NCBI GenBank assembly: GCA_946807835.1
Contig: OX327683.1
Coordinates: 3,539,001 to 3,603,000, forward strand
Length of the DNA stretch: 64,000 bases
Direction: 5' to 3'
DNA from: Ailanthus altissimus
Lineage: Eukaryota > Streptophyta > Magnoliopsida > Sapindales > Simaroubaceae
Shown here: positions 45,232-58,091 of the stretch, one piece after another
Layout of the letters: every line of letters begins with the position of its first letter
Position numbering within the stretch: the stretch's first letter is position 1
Notes under the pieces: generated by a model
Database searches by the model: none
Told to the model about the DNA's origin: nothing
Seen by the model: only the letters and a program-made list of their open reading frames with translations
Translations under genes and position numbers: made by a program

Positions 45232-47862
45232 ATGGTGAAGGAAGTTGCTGGAACATCGGAGATTACTCAAGGGAATGGTAGAGACCCCAAAACTAGGAGA
45301 CATGGGAGTATTTCGCCAAAAAAGTTCGTTGATCCGAACCATAATCTAGGGGATATGGTTATGAAGCTCGGTGGTGCTGTAAGCAAGGCAACGGACCGCC
45401 TTGGGGAGTTGGAGGAGCAAATCCAGAATGTCGAGGTAGGCCTCGATACTCAAGGTGATGAGCTGCGCTCTCTCATCGAAAGCTCCATTGACGAGCATGC
45501 TGTCAAGCAACGGGACTGGATCAAGGCTTTTCAGGAGAAGGTCTACAACACCATGGACAAGGTTCAAGCCCAAGTAGAAGAGCTACGAAAGGGGTTTGAA
45601 GATGTCAAGGAAGATGTGGTGTTGTGCAAGTGAGCGGTCGCTAATGGCGTAGCTACTCAAACTGCGGTGGCTGCACCAAGGGTCGAGGCCCCTAAACCGA
45701 AGGAGTTTAGCGGCAGACGGGATGCCAAGGAGCTTGACAACTTCTTTTGGCAAATGGAGAGGTATTTCAGCGCTATGGGCGTGCGGGACGAACACAAGGT
45801 AAGTACCGCAACTCTATACCTTTCCGATCATGCAATTCTGTGGTGGCGTAGAAAAAGTGAGGAGATTCGCAAGGGTACCTGCACCATAGACACATGGGAA
45901 GAATTACAACGGGAGTTAAAGCGCCAATTCTAACCGGAGAATGTGGCGCATGACGCTCGTAAGCGGTTGAAGGAGTTGAAACAAACAAAGTCCATTGGGG
46001 AGTATGTAGAGGAGTACTCTTTGTTAATGCTGCAAATCCGCAACATGACCGAGGAGGACTTGTTGTTTAATTTCCTGGACGGGTTACAATCCTGGGCAGC
46101 CAATGAGTTGAAGCGGCGTGGAGTGCAGAATATATCTGACGCCCTTACAATGGCGGAATCGCTCATGGATTACCGCAAGGGGGATTCGGGAAAGTCCAAG
46201 AATTCTAAACCCAATCACAGTAAGGGTGGGGAAGCCAAGGAGTTTCAGCCTCCGGCGAGCAAGGAGGAGAAAGGCAAACCGCCCAAGTAGAAGGAGCAGA
46301 AACGCAACGGCCATAGAGGTAATGGGCCAAAGTCTAACTGTTTTCTCTGCGATAGGGATCATTGGGTGAAGGACTGTCCAAAGAAGAAGGCTTTCAATGC
46401 AATGTACGAGGCAAAATATGAGGGCGAACAAAGCCGTATGGGTTGCATGCAGCTGTTCAATTCCCTCAAAGCTAAGCGGCGTACAGACGCGCCAACGGGG
46501 ACGACGCTCATGTACATTGAAGCCTATGTTAATTGCATCAAGACTCAAGTGTTGGTTGATACAGGGGCTACGCACAACTTCATTAAGCGTGCGGAAGCAG
46601 AACGCTTGGGCCTTTATGTAGAGAAAGGAGAGGGATACCTCAAGTCCGTGAACGCAAGAGCCAAGCCGCTGGATGGGGTGGTTCGTGGAGCTGAAATCCA
46701 CCTTGGCAAATGGCACGGTGAGGTAAATTTCTCGGTAGCACCTCTCGATGATTTTGATGTGGTGCTAGGTATGGAGTTCTTACGGCAGTACAATGTGGTG
46801 TTACTTCCTCAACACAACTATATGTGTATTTTGGAAGGAGGGCCTCCAATGATACCGACGGTAGACATGCCCAAGGGTGGGCGATCCAAGCCAAACGCCA
46901 AGGTCCTTTCCGCAATGCAACTAAGGGTAGATGCTGGGCGCAAATGAGGGTTACATTCAGCCTCAACAACGGGGGTGGATGATGCGGCAAATAGGGGCAA
47001 GGATGAAATACCGAAGGTTGTTGCAGAAGTGCTCGGGGAGCACAATGGGGTCAAGCCTACTGCCATACCGAAAGAACCGCCTTCAAGAGATGTAATTGAG
47101 GGCAAGTTGGAGCTTGAGATTACGCTTCCAACTATGAGGTTGATGCCTCCATCGGAGATGGGAGAGTTGCAGGGGCAGCTCGAGGAGTTGTTGGATGCGA
47201 GTGTCATCCAAAAGTCCAAGGTGTCACATGATGTGCAGTTTCAGCACAAGGAGTGGGTCGAAGACAAGTAGCGGTGTGTCAAGCGTAGTGCGGGGGACTT
47301 GGTGATGGAGACGATACTTCTGCCACAACGCAAGTCAGCACGCCCACTTCACAAAGGCCTTGATCGTGGGGACGAGAGGCCAAGGTGGATTGCCAAGAGA
47401 GTTGGAAACGTCTCGCATAAGGTGGAGTTACCTTCGAGACAGCGGCAGTGGCGACATCAGGTGCATTCCGCAAGCTGTTGGAAGCAGTACCGTGGAGGTA
47501 CGGGAGATGCAGAAGTTGAGCCACACAACCGGGAACTTTTGGGGATTTTCACATGCCATGACAAAGGGGAGAAACTCAGGACAAGCCTTGAGTACTTTGT
47601 CGAGTGGAAAGGTTTGTCGGATCGGAGAACACGCTTGGGGCACGAGAGTGCACAGCCAGAGTTTGCAGAATGGGGTGCGCAAGTTCCAGCGAAGACGCGA
47701 CGAGGGCGTCGCGTGAATTTGGTTGGGGAGAATGTCACACCCCAAATATTCTCAAGCAATTACTCGAGTATTTGGCGCGCGACAAGACCACCAAGAGGGG
47801 TTTTGGCCCATGATGTGTTACATGGATTGAAGATTCTAGAAGGCCCAATGGATTTGGGTTAA
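45232..47862 (+). pseudogene. Gag-protease-chromodomain polyprotein with five stops
   Basis: One frame runs from ATG 45232 (MVKEVAGTSE) to a stop at 47860-47862, inside the 3' LTR, interrupted only by stops near 45631, 45931, 46288, 46945 and 47269; no frameshift. Parts: coiled N-region; gag core [17 protein letters not shown] and [10 protein letters not shown] (about 45730-46130); CCHC knuckle CFLCDRDHWVKDC (about 46338); protease VLVDTGATHNFIK (about 46550) and [12 protein letters not shown]-like stub LQGQLEELLDASVI; then directly VMETILLPQR and the chromodomain-like EYFVEWKGLSD. Against its sibling, three stops look like single transitions from Arg, Trp and Gln codons. The family-level job is coat and protein processing; polymerase and integrase must come from a helper. 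Confidence 0.85.
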
Positions 47863-48264
47863 TGCCATATGTGTGTGGTAGGTGGGGGAGTTTTTTAGAA
47901 AAGGCATATTCCATAAGATATTCTTTTGGTAGTTGGCATCTTTGGAATATTCCTTAGCATATTCTCCTCTTTAGATTTGGACCATTGGATTAGAGTTAAT
48001 CCTAGCCGTCCATTGTATATAGCTTTAGCTATAAATAGGTGAAGTTCTCATTTGAGAATCCATCCTCCAAATTGTAGAAATACTCATAGCTTGTAATCTT
48101 ATAGCTTTGTAATCTCTCTTTAGTAATAAAATACGAGAGCATTCTCTCAAACACTTGGTGTGCATTCTTCTTCATCTCTTTCTTTGGTTAATTGGGGTCT
48201 TGTAGGCTGCTTAGCACTAGTAAGTGTCTAAAGCCGCACGGTTTCGAGAAATCGGGTCGTGACA
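47733..48264 (+). repeat. 3' LTR of the younger sibling
   Basis: 97% identical by eye to 44673-45204. Its first 130 bp are also the end of the polyprotein frame (NVTPQIFSSNYSSIWRATRP). Confidence 0.9.
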
Positions 48265-48699
48265 AAAGGCAAGAAAGGAGGAAGACAGTAGTGTCCTCGA
48301 AATTCCTGAGAAGTACAAAGGATACTCAGATAATTTCTTGTGGTTCCGAAACTCGAAAACTTTGGTAATGCTATCTATGGAAAAGAAGACTTTTTTATCT
48401 CTAAAATAAACAAAAAGTATGTCTCACACAATAAACAACCATCGTAAACCAATAACGTTGAAGATAAAGATTTCAACGTTTCAGATTTTTCTAATCTCAA
48501 AACTAACGTCCCAATAACTATAGCCAATCTATTTTCCAAATTAATAAACTGAGTAGATAATTATCAAAATGAAAATTTAGAGTTACGCGATAAAATCATA
48601 ATGATAAAAAAAGGCACTGATAGAGACAACAATTTCAAAGAACCTCCTCGAGATAGTAGACATATGCAAAATTTGGAAGAACAAGTTCCAATCAAAAGG

Positions 48700-49470
48700 C
48701 AGAAAAAGGAACCAACCTAAAACATAGTTAGTGAACTTACCCCGAAATCCCTATAAAAACATAAAAGCCTACATAATAAAAGTTGGATAATTATGCGCAA
48801 AGATGCATAAAATAGGACCCTCTGAGGATGCAGTAGCCATAGCAAAAAAGGTAAACCATGACTCTTTTACTAAAGTAATAAGGATGGTTGAACAACTGAA
48901 TAAATTCAACATACCCAATTTTTATATATTCAATGGGATCAGAGATCCTGAAGAATTTATATTCCACATCAATTTCAAGATGATTATACATGCCTACAAC
49001 AAACCCTTAAAGTGTAGTATTTTCTCCTCTAGCTTGAAAGGATCGACATAATTTTGGTTTTGATGGCTTAAAGAAAACCCAATTTCTTCTACAAGGACTT
49101 AATAACTCAATTCATTGCACATTACATCCAAAATCAAAAGAAAAAGAACACAATATCATACCTATTCCTAATGAAACAATGAGGAGAAAAATTGATTAAA
49201 AGCTTCCTGAATTGATTCAATCATGAGCTCAGGGAACTTGCAAGCTATGACATTGAAATAACTTCCCATGCATATCGAAATGTAGTGAAACCATCCACCT
49301 CTTACTACAGATACCTCGTTCGAAAATATTTTACTTCTTTTGAATTAATTAATCAAAATAATGGATCCGCAAGGAAGAAGAATAAGCCACGGCGGAAAAA
49401 AAAAAGGCTTCTATGATCACAACTTTAAATGAAAATGAAAGAGAAAGCAAATTAAAAAAATTAACATAAC
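48700..49470 (+). pseudogene. Gypsy gag relic
   Basis: The open stretch 48803-49051 encodes GIRDPEEFIFHINFKMIIHA and LKCSIFSSSLKGST, which match the start of the retrotransposon gag domain (usual G..DP..H...F...M). Further frames give FYKDLITQFIAHY and SFLN..NHELRELASYDIE. Several stops and shifts. No LTRs could be assigned; 48265-48700 shows nothing else. Confidence 0.7.
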
Positions 49471-49539
49471 CTTTTATGCCAATCAACGTTTCTGTCAAGG
49501 AATCTAAACCAAGTGTAATGACTTCGGACTCTTTAAAAA

Positions 49540-49860
49540 GCTAAAGCTCATACTAGCACTAGAAGATTAAAGAAACCAAACCACATACAACACTTTTCAC
49601 AATGAGCACAGGCACAACACTAATGACTGTCAATCCTTAAGAAGAAATATAAACGCCTTTATGAAAGATGGCCACTTAGTCGAATTCAGATTCGAGAAAA
49701 AACCTAAAGAAGTCAAACAAAACTAGAGATAGATCATCCCATTATGAGGCGTATTCAAATTAAAGAGGTTTCTTTTTCTTTTGAACATTTTTTTGGATTC
49801 CGTTATTAGAATAATTGAACATTTCTTTTCAAATTCTCTATTCTATTCACAAGAAAAAAA
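49540..49860. repeat. Dispersed block preceding the 52-bp array, copy 1
   Basis: Aligns with about 61797-62110 (aaagctcatactagcac, acaacacttttc, cgcctttatgaaag). Part of one dispersed repeat with the array that follows. Confidence 0.75.
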
Positions 49861-50160
49861 CTTCCTTAAAAATATCTTAGATCTTCATCAAGGAAGCGCA
49901 CATATCATAAGACTTCTTTGGACGGGTTTAATATCTTTACCTTAAAAGCACTTCTATCATAAAACTTTCTTGGATGGGTTCAATACCTTCACCAAAAAAC
50001 ACTCATATTGTAAAACTTCCTTAGATGAGTTCAATATCTTCACCAAGGAAGCACTCATATCATAAGACTTCATTGGACAAACTCAATACCTTCACCAATG
50101 AAGCACCTATATTGTAAGACTTTATTGGATAGGTTCAATACTTTCACCTTGGAAGCACCC
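49861..50160. repeat. 52-bp tandem array, part 1
   Basis: Units like aagacttccttggacgggtt followed by caataccttcaccaaggaag and cacccatat; spacing 52 bp (50012, 50064, 50116). Interrupted at 50160 by solo LTR D and continued from 52856. Confidence 0.8.
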
Positions 50161-52855
50161 TGTCACGCCCCAAACCCAAAAGATCTGACACACGACATCA
50201 CTTACATTCATTTTAATTTCTTTCAGAATTATAGCAATTGAATTATGACTGGGACAATTAGTAAACCGGAGATACGCAAAGTTTTCTCAGAGATTAACAC
50301 TCTACTACGTCACCAGTAGCAACTTTGTTACCGAAAGCCCAGAATGTATTCATTGTAAATTCTTACTTAAAATTAATCCATTACTACACTTGGTGAAACT
50401 TAAACTAAATCCAACCACACACAATAAAATGATACATAAGTATTTATTCAATAGGGACAAATCAAATATCTTATCCCACGTGTTCCCAAATGAAACACTT
50501 AGCAACCTAACAACTTAGAGAACCCAAGGAACAGCAGAAGCCTTGCCAAATCCGCTAAGCACACATGTACCTTATTTACTTGAAATCACCATAAACTATA
50601 ATGAGTATAAAACTCAGTAAGCATACTAGTTTTTCATATATCAAATACAAATACATATATGTACACAATGCATATGTATGATATGCTGTGATCAATCAAA
50701 ATCATAATCTTATCAAATCACATATCATGTAAGCGCTTACGCATTCTTTCAAAACACATAATAGGAATACCATCACTCAACTACTACTTAGTAGGACTTA
50801 CATATCACATATCATATAATGAGCCAAATGTCACTCGTAGGTGACATACCGTATGAGAGAAATAGTACAAGTGAGGTCTTGAAATTACACATATATAATG
50901 CTCATGCCCGAAGGTAAAAGCCAAACCCTCACCCTGATCATCGGTGAGTCCTCTCACATGCACCAATACACCACCACACGAATGTGATGACTTACACTTC
51001 CTTTAAGTACCAATAGGATCCTCCCTACATACGGAACACATAACATATACCAATCCCGAAGGAAAGGCCACACATAAAGGCTCCACAAATCACATAAAAT
51101 GCCTACTAAGTTAACAGTGAGTTCAAGTACCCTCAAAACACAAAATATTTCTCATGGACATATTACACTTCAAAAGCTTTCTTTATTAAACGCATCTTAT
51201 TTTGAAAGCTCACTTTCAAAAATACATGTATGTCCATGCTCAATGTCAATGCTCACATTCATAAACATATATTCACATTTTATATCAAAATATACTTTGA
51301 CATAACATAAACATATTCGTAACCCCATTTGCAAAATCATACAAAACAATTACTATGTTTATTGTGATTTCAGTAAAAAGTCTAGTATACTTACCTCTTA
51401 ACACTTTCAGCTACAAGGCTTAAATCTCCTTAACCTATCAATGAAGATTAATCCTTTCATAAGCCTCACAATTCACACAAAATACTTTAAATAGCTTACA
51501 AAATTATACGCAATGCATTTATCACATCAAATTAGTCTAAATACTTGGTTCTCAAAACCTGTTATTCTGACCACTTACACTTAACAAAATTTTCTAATAC
51601 ATCAAATGATGTCCAATTACTCCAAAATCAGAATATACCATTCTTGACTCATATATCCTTCTTATATATGAATATTATATCAAAGTTTCTACACAATCCA
51701 TTCCATACATACCATCGAATCCAAACTACTAACCTGACAGGATCAAGATACTTACTGAACAGTATTCAATCTCCCAATTTTATAAAATCATATACTACCT
51801 CAAAAATTATAAAACTACCACATAATTACTCTTAACACATATCTCAGTCCATGATAAATATTTCACTTCCAAATCATTGCCAAAAGTATTTTAAAAGTAT
51901 TTTATTCTATAGCTTTAAAAATCTGTTAATTAAATACTGCAATGAGCTGATACACTTTAGAAAATCATAACACTTCAACCACATTGATCTAAATTCTCAA
52001 TTCCGAGTATATCATATTAGACATATAAACTTATCATATTTCACAAATTCGTAATTTTTTAAGATCATTCAGTAGGACAAACATTGTTCGTCACTGTATT
52101 ATACTATTTATATAGGAAATTTCTAGAATTTCAGGGTCATTTTGGTAAATTCACAAAAATTTCAATTTTTGGAATTTTGAATCGATTCAAAGTCTCAGAT
52201 GCTTTTAAACATGTCTAATTTCATATACTCAAAATTCAAAACCATAATCGAATCACAACAATTTATAAAATTCTTGGATCAAGAGACTATCAAGCAGAAA
52301 TTCCACAATTTATCATGATTTATCAAGCTATCTTATAGATCATCATCAATTCTCACAATATTATACGAAATACACATCAAATCCTCAATTATACATATTT
52401 CCAGAAATAAAAAATTAAAGAAATTAACTTAATTAACACCAATAAATGGAGAAATAGTTGTGATATACCTCTTAAGATCCAAAATTCTAATTTCTTCTTC
52501 TTTTTCTTCTCCTTCTTCTCTTTCTTCCCCCTCTTTCTCTCTCTTCTCTCTCTCTAAAAGCGGTAGCTCGACCAAAATGAGAGAATTAGGGTTTTAAAAG
52601 TGTATTTTTATACTAAGTGGCTAATTTTTGATATTTACAAATTTACCCCTAAAACTTTCAAAGTATTACAATTTGGTCCCTAAAATAAATCTAAAGTCTT
52701 GCAATTAAACCCAATGCTAATAGTATGACCTTAACCTATACAAACACTACTAATAACAATATATAAATCAAGTATCACCAACATACAAATAAAATACGTA
52801 TATTTATACATATATAAATACTTATTCTTACCAGTCGCGGATACTGGTTACTACA
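50161..52855 (-). mobile_element. Complete solo long LTR, copy D, perfect TSD
   Basis: 2,695 bp, TGTAGTAACCAGTATCCGCG...GGGGCGTGACA on the minus strand, flanked by CACCC at 50156-50160 and 52856-52860. It is the reference copy of the A/B/C/D family. The GA-rich leader (52495-52555, minus strand) lies downstream of tagtataaaaatacac (about 52598-52612). No primer site or polypurine tract adjoins it, so it arose by LTR-LTR recombination. Confidence 0.92.
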
Positions 52856-53330
52856 CACCCATATCATAAATACTTTTTTAGACAGGTTTAGTACCTTCAC
52901 CAAGGAAGCACCCATATTGTAAGACTTTCTTGGACGACTTTAATACTTTCACCTTGTTGCACTCATATTGAAAGACTTCTTTGGACGAGTTTAATACCTT
53001 CACTAAGGAAACACCTATATTGCAAGACTTCTTTAGAAGAGTCCGGTAACTTTGCCTTGAAAGTAAGCATATAAGACTTTTCTGGAAGGGCATTGTACCT
53101 TTAACTTGGAAGCAAACATACAAGACTTTACTAAAAGGGTTTCATATATTTGCCTTGAAAGCAAATATATTAGACTTTCTTAGAAAGGTCACGTGCCTTT
53201 ACCATGAAAGCACACATATCTAAATATTTCTCTATGACGGTTCAAAACCTTTACCAAAAAGCATCCATATTAGAAAGACTTCCTTTATAAGATCTCATGA
53301 CTTAGCTTAAGAAGTACCACTAGTAAGACT
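52856..53330. repeat. 52-bp tandem array, part 2
   Basis: Continues the array after LTR D (aagactttcttggacgactt, ttcaccaaggaagcaccc); units become more diverged towards 53300. Confidence 0.7.
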
Positions 53331-54013
53331 TCCCTATAATGGCCTATGCCATAGTCTAGCAAGTACGTGAATCAATCAAACATTCATATCCAATCAACTG
53401 ACTCTATGGACTCACCCAAACAATCATCTAGTACTAGAAGTATAAGCAACATGCAAAAACTAAGTCAACAAGCTTCCCTAACCATGAAGAAAATACCTCT
53501 CTTAAAGGATGCGTAAGAATATCGTCACATCCAAAAATAGATTAAATACTTCTAACAACAACAATACACATCAGAGACAATAAAGTATCCACTTCTACAA
53601 CTAAAATACAAAAACAAACACAATGAAAGAGAAGTATACTTGTAAAATTTCTCTTTCCATTACCACACTGTAGGCATACAACAAGATTCAAAGTAATTAC
53701 TATAGATTCAAATAGAAACCATCTGAACACTTTTACAGATGCTCTATCACGAAACATAACGACCAATGAGATGGATGAGAGGAGATGAGAGAAGAATACC
53801 TCATCCTCAAACTCTTCCCAACTTAAACCTGCACCTACCGTCCTTTCACCTCAGCTCTTTAGTTCTACTCCAGGATAGGAGACAAGACTTTTTGAATCAA
53901 TTATCCCAATAAGATCGTTTACAAAAGTAAAACCTACAAAAGATAATGAAACCCCACTTTAAGGATAAGATTGTTAAGGAGAGCCGTGTCTCATAAGAAA
54001 AATAAAAGGTAAA

Positions 54014-54061
<48 letters not shown>

Positions 54062-54261
54062 GGGTTACAAGTCTAGATCCTCTATTTAAAATAGCATATT
54101 AAAAGAATTTTTTTAAAAGGATCCAATGTCTTTACTTTAGAAGTAAGCATAGTAAAAGTCTTCCCCAATAAAAGTAAATTATTATAAAATACTTCCACGA
54201 TTGAAAGCATGATGCTCTTATTTAGGACGTATAAGAATTTAAAATCATTGTTTAGAATCGC
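53331..54261. other. Spacer with a (TA)n run
   Basis: 54019-54056 is an uninterrupted (at)n microsatellite. No gene recognised. Confidence 0.5.
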
Positions 54262-55710
54262 AAAGTATAAGTGATTATTATTATTATTTAAAAAAAAATT
54301 GATTTGCTAGCCTTTTCAGTGCATTACGTTGACCATTTACTATTTTGTTTTGTTTTTTACCAATGACATTCTATCACGCTTGCAAAAGAATTGTGATTGA
54401 TGGAAATTTGTCTAATATAAACTAGTTTCTTTGTATGGTAGTTATTATTTTATTACCTTCGGATGCCAAATTTATAATATATAACAATTTTTATGCATTA
54501 AATACACATTAATTATTTAATAATATATATGATGTGCGTTTTTATTTATTATAATTGTTCTCTTTAAGGGCTTGACCTCGAGCCAAAACCTAATCTAGAT
54601 GGACCGAGGTTCAAAGGCACGTCAACGCACATCTTGAAGTATAGAGTTTTAGCCTAAAGAGAAGCCAAAGCCTAAAATTGGCCCAGACCAACCAAATATG
54701 GGCTAGGAGCCGAAAAGCTCATTTACGTGCTCCAAAACGAGAATATGCTCGAAACCAAGATATAAAATCTTGATAAGGCCACTCATATATTCTCAAATGC
54801 GATATAATCCCAGGAGCATAAAGATTTGCATTAACATCAAATTGTATGATTTAAAGAATCTTCGTCAATCATCATCCAATAAAAAAAGCTCCAAAAATTT
54901 TGAGATGATAATCAATCCTATCAACCCCAAGCCCACTACAAATTACGACGAAAATAAAGTCCAAATTTCTTGAAATGAAATGACAATGATTAATTATAAA
55001 AAAAAATAAAAAACCACAACAACCAAAAGTAATAACTTTTTTTTCTCACAAAGAGCACCTTTGAGCTATTTTCTCTTTTAACCATATTTATATTTATTGA
55101 CTTAAACATTGAATGGTTCTTGCCAAAACGACTACTAATAAGACTTAATTTTACTTATTTTTTATTCTCAAAGCATCAAAAGCAGTCCAATAAAAGCCAT
55201 CTCAATGCTACTCAACAACAAAAGCCCAATTATGTTTCTTTAAAAAATAAATTTAAAATTTATTGGCCCCAAAATTAATTTTTTTAGTTAATAATAACTA
55301 TCAATTTGTTTAAAAAAATTTAAAATATAAATACAAAATAATCTATTATAAAATGGAGGTAATAATTATAACTTTAATTGATCGTAATTATCAATTTTTC
55401 TGATTAATTTTCTAACATAAATAAATACATAGTATAACTTAAATCAATTGACGTGATACCTTAATGCAAAAGAGTGTAGAGTAACAAATCTAATTATTTT
55501 ATAATATGTATGGCATGTGTTTTTATTTATTATAACTACCAGTTTGTCTAGCAATTTTTAATATAAATACCCAAAAAAAACTATTATAAATCAGAGGTAA
55601 CACAATCATTCAATTTTGTTATAGCATGTATTCTTTAATTGATTGTAACAAATTTTCAATATAAATGCATACATAGCATAACTTAATAAATACTGGTTGA
55701 TGTGGTAACT
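54262..55710. repeat. Duplicated AT-rich block, copy 2
   Basis: Second copy of 42780-44160 in the same orientation; similarity ends near gcataacttaataaatactgg. 55711-56019 is ordinary AT-rich spacer. Confidence 0.75.
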
Positions 55711-56024
55711 TAATAAACTAATAGACTTTTTCATATATATATATATATGACCATTTTTTGAATTGTTGTATAAATTATGTAGCACTTCTGATATATTTTA
55801 CTTTCATAAATATTTTAGACATGTAAAAAATAAATTTGATACATTTAGTAGTAGAAAGAGTTTGCTTGAGGATTCTTCAAGTTTACCTAAGTATTGATAT
55901 TCTATTTAATTTCTAAATTTTTCTTTCAATTATTTTTTGTTTGACAAAAATAATTTCATTAATAAAATAATTTGATACAAAAATTGATGTATTCAAACTA
56001 CAACTACTCATTTTTATTATAATC

Positions 56025-57080
56025 TGTTGATCTGAAAATGGTGCTTTGGGTTAACGAGTCTTAAATTTATTTGTGAGAGGGAGACAAAACTCAGGCTTCG
56101 TCCTGATTGGGCTTATTTGTGTGGGCTTGAATTTTCTCTCTGCTATGAGATATGGCAGAACCTGTAAAATATTATACAAACTCGGTGACAATCTCGTTGG
56201 GGTGAGTTCCGGTGAAGACACTCCGATGCTTAAATCAGAAAGGACCTTTTGATTTTTCGACAAAACTTCATGAGGAACGAAGTAAGAACATATCCCCAAT
56301 AAATGGAAAGGAAAAAACCTGTTTTTGTGTGTGTTCCTCTTTTTGATATTTTAGGCATCATACCCTTCAGTATCTCTTTTTCTCCTTCTTATAGCGCCGA
56401 TTTTTTTAGGACATTTTTGGATTTTCCGTCTCTGCTGTACTTCTGACACACGTCAAATATTCTTCTGTTGTGCATTTGACATACGCTAAATATCCTTCGG
56501 TAGATCTTCTGATCTTGCTTCTGCTACATGCCAGGTTCCCTTCTAATGTGTTAAGCATATTCCTTAGGTCTGTCTTTACTGGTAGATTTGGTTAAGTGTG
56601 AGGCCAGATTCGAGTTGCTTGAGTCATCTTTCTAGTGGCATCTTCCTATTTGGCTCAGTGGTGATCTGAGATTTTCTCAAGAGCTGGCATTCTACTGATT
56701 TTACTGACCGTGCATGGTTACCTTGTCCGGTAGATGGTCGACCTAGCTTCTTTGCTGATTACACAGGCAATAGGGTGAATTGATCTGATTAGTACGTAGA
56801 TGGCGACCTTGGTTGTATCAAGGCTGACCTTGCCAAATAGGTGCTTCAGATTGTCGATCAGGTTTTACAAGCTCAAGTGGGCTATTCACTTTTCAACTCT
56901 ACTGGGGCCAGACCTGTTGGCTACTACCATGAGCCTATCTTCAGAGCAAACTGTTCTTTAAGCAATTGTGGGCCCCGAGAAGGGGTATTCCACAAGAAAA
57001 TATTTTTGGACCTTAGGGGGGCCATCCTCCTTTGGGCTTGGAGGCCTTAGGCCCAAATGGGTTTTTTTTAGGGGGGATCA
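56025..57080 (-). repeat. Left inverted LTR-like repeat
   Basis: In repeat orientation (minus strand) it runs TGATCCCC...CAGATCAACA. Shares gcatc(g/a)ga(g/a)tgtcttc, aataagcccaatcagga and the (c/a)tatttggcgtgt-type sub-repeats with the right copy. Confidence 0.8.
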
Positions 57081-58091
57081 GGGGTTCGCCAATTTCTGGT
57101 TTTGATTTACTCAAAACTAAATATTTTATTCTATCATGGTCGGCTCGGGTCACCATTCTAGTCTCTATTTACTTTCCTCACTTCCTTTTTCTATCGATTC
57201 TTCCTCTTTTCGAGCTGGTCTGAACTGGTGTTTGGGCGTTATGCTGTCACGTGATTCCCTGTCTTTTGGGAATGTCAGGGCTGATCAACTTGGTGTGATG
57301 ATGTCATAGTTGCTCGGCGGGTTTTTGCCATGTAACGATGACTTTTCCCAAACTTTCCTCAAGTAATAATGGTGAATCTTCTCAAACGTTATCCTTGATC
57401 TGTGTGAAGAGCTTCTCAAGCAAAGAATTTGTAGCTAGCCGTTGATTCACTCTAGATTGTGCCATTGATAATAGCTGAGACTTAAGAGTCGCGTCTTTTC
57501 TATTTTCAAGTGTCGTTTAATTGGCTGAAATATTCTAGACAGTCCAGGAACCCGAAACGTCATGCCTCTTTGTCCTCGAGGGTCTCATCGATTTTTTCAC
57601 TGCTCTCATTCTTTCATTTTGATTTGGAAGGTCTGGATCATTTTACCGTCGTTATAAGTAGCCACATTCTCATTCATTTCATCCTCTTTATTCTGTATTT
57701 TTCTTCCTTGTTATCATTCTATCGTGCTGCCATAAGTCCCCATTTTCTATGTCGAAGGCATCTTCCTTACTTGACGATTCTCAGTTATCATCACTGCCGA
57801 TTTCTTTTGACTTTTTGCGCTTCTTCTGGGTAAGCTTGTGTCTCTATTTCCCCCTTAACATCTTCGTGTTTATTTTGCATGTGTTTGTCGTTGCCTTTAT
57901 TTTCTTGGTGGCTAGATAGTTTCTTTAGGCCATTTTCTGGGCTATTGTCATTGTTTCCTTGTTTTGGTTGTTTTTGCATTCTCTGATCTTGATATTTGCT
58001 GCTTGCTTTCGCCATTTTTGGGTGTGGTTAGTTTGTTGCTATTCTTGCCCTGTTGTTAGTAGCTTTGTTTAGGGAGCATCTTTATGTATTG

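Larger units (their letters stand above)
44673..48264 (+). mobile_element. Non-autonomous gag-protease LTR element, younger sibling
   Basis: LTRs 44673-45204 and 47733-48264, both 532 bp, TGTCACGCCC...CGGGTCGTGACA, with about 16 differences by eye (3%). Primer site TGGTATCAGAGC at 45207-45218; purine tract ggttggggagaa before the 3' LTR. The 4-mer aaag lies on both sides (44669-44672, 48265-48268). Gene order and the internal deletion are the same as in 29870-34143, but the LTR sequences have diverged, so these are two subfamilies. TATA gctataaatagg near 44967. Confidence 0.9.

Noticed and set aside
48265..49500. Gypsy gag relic as part of the LTR element ending at 48264
   Set aside because: The 44673-48264 element is complete with both LTRs; the relic lies outside it and its gag is of another type.
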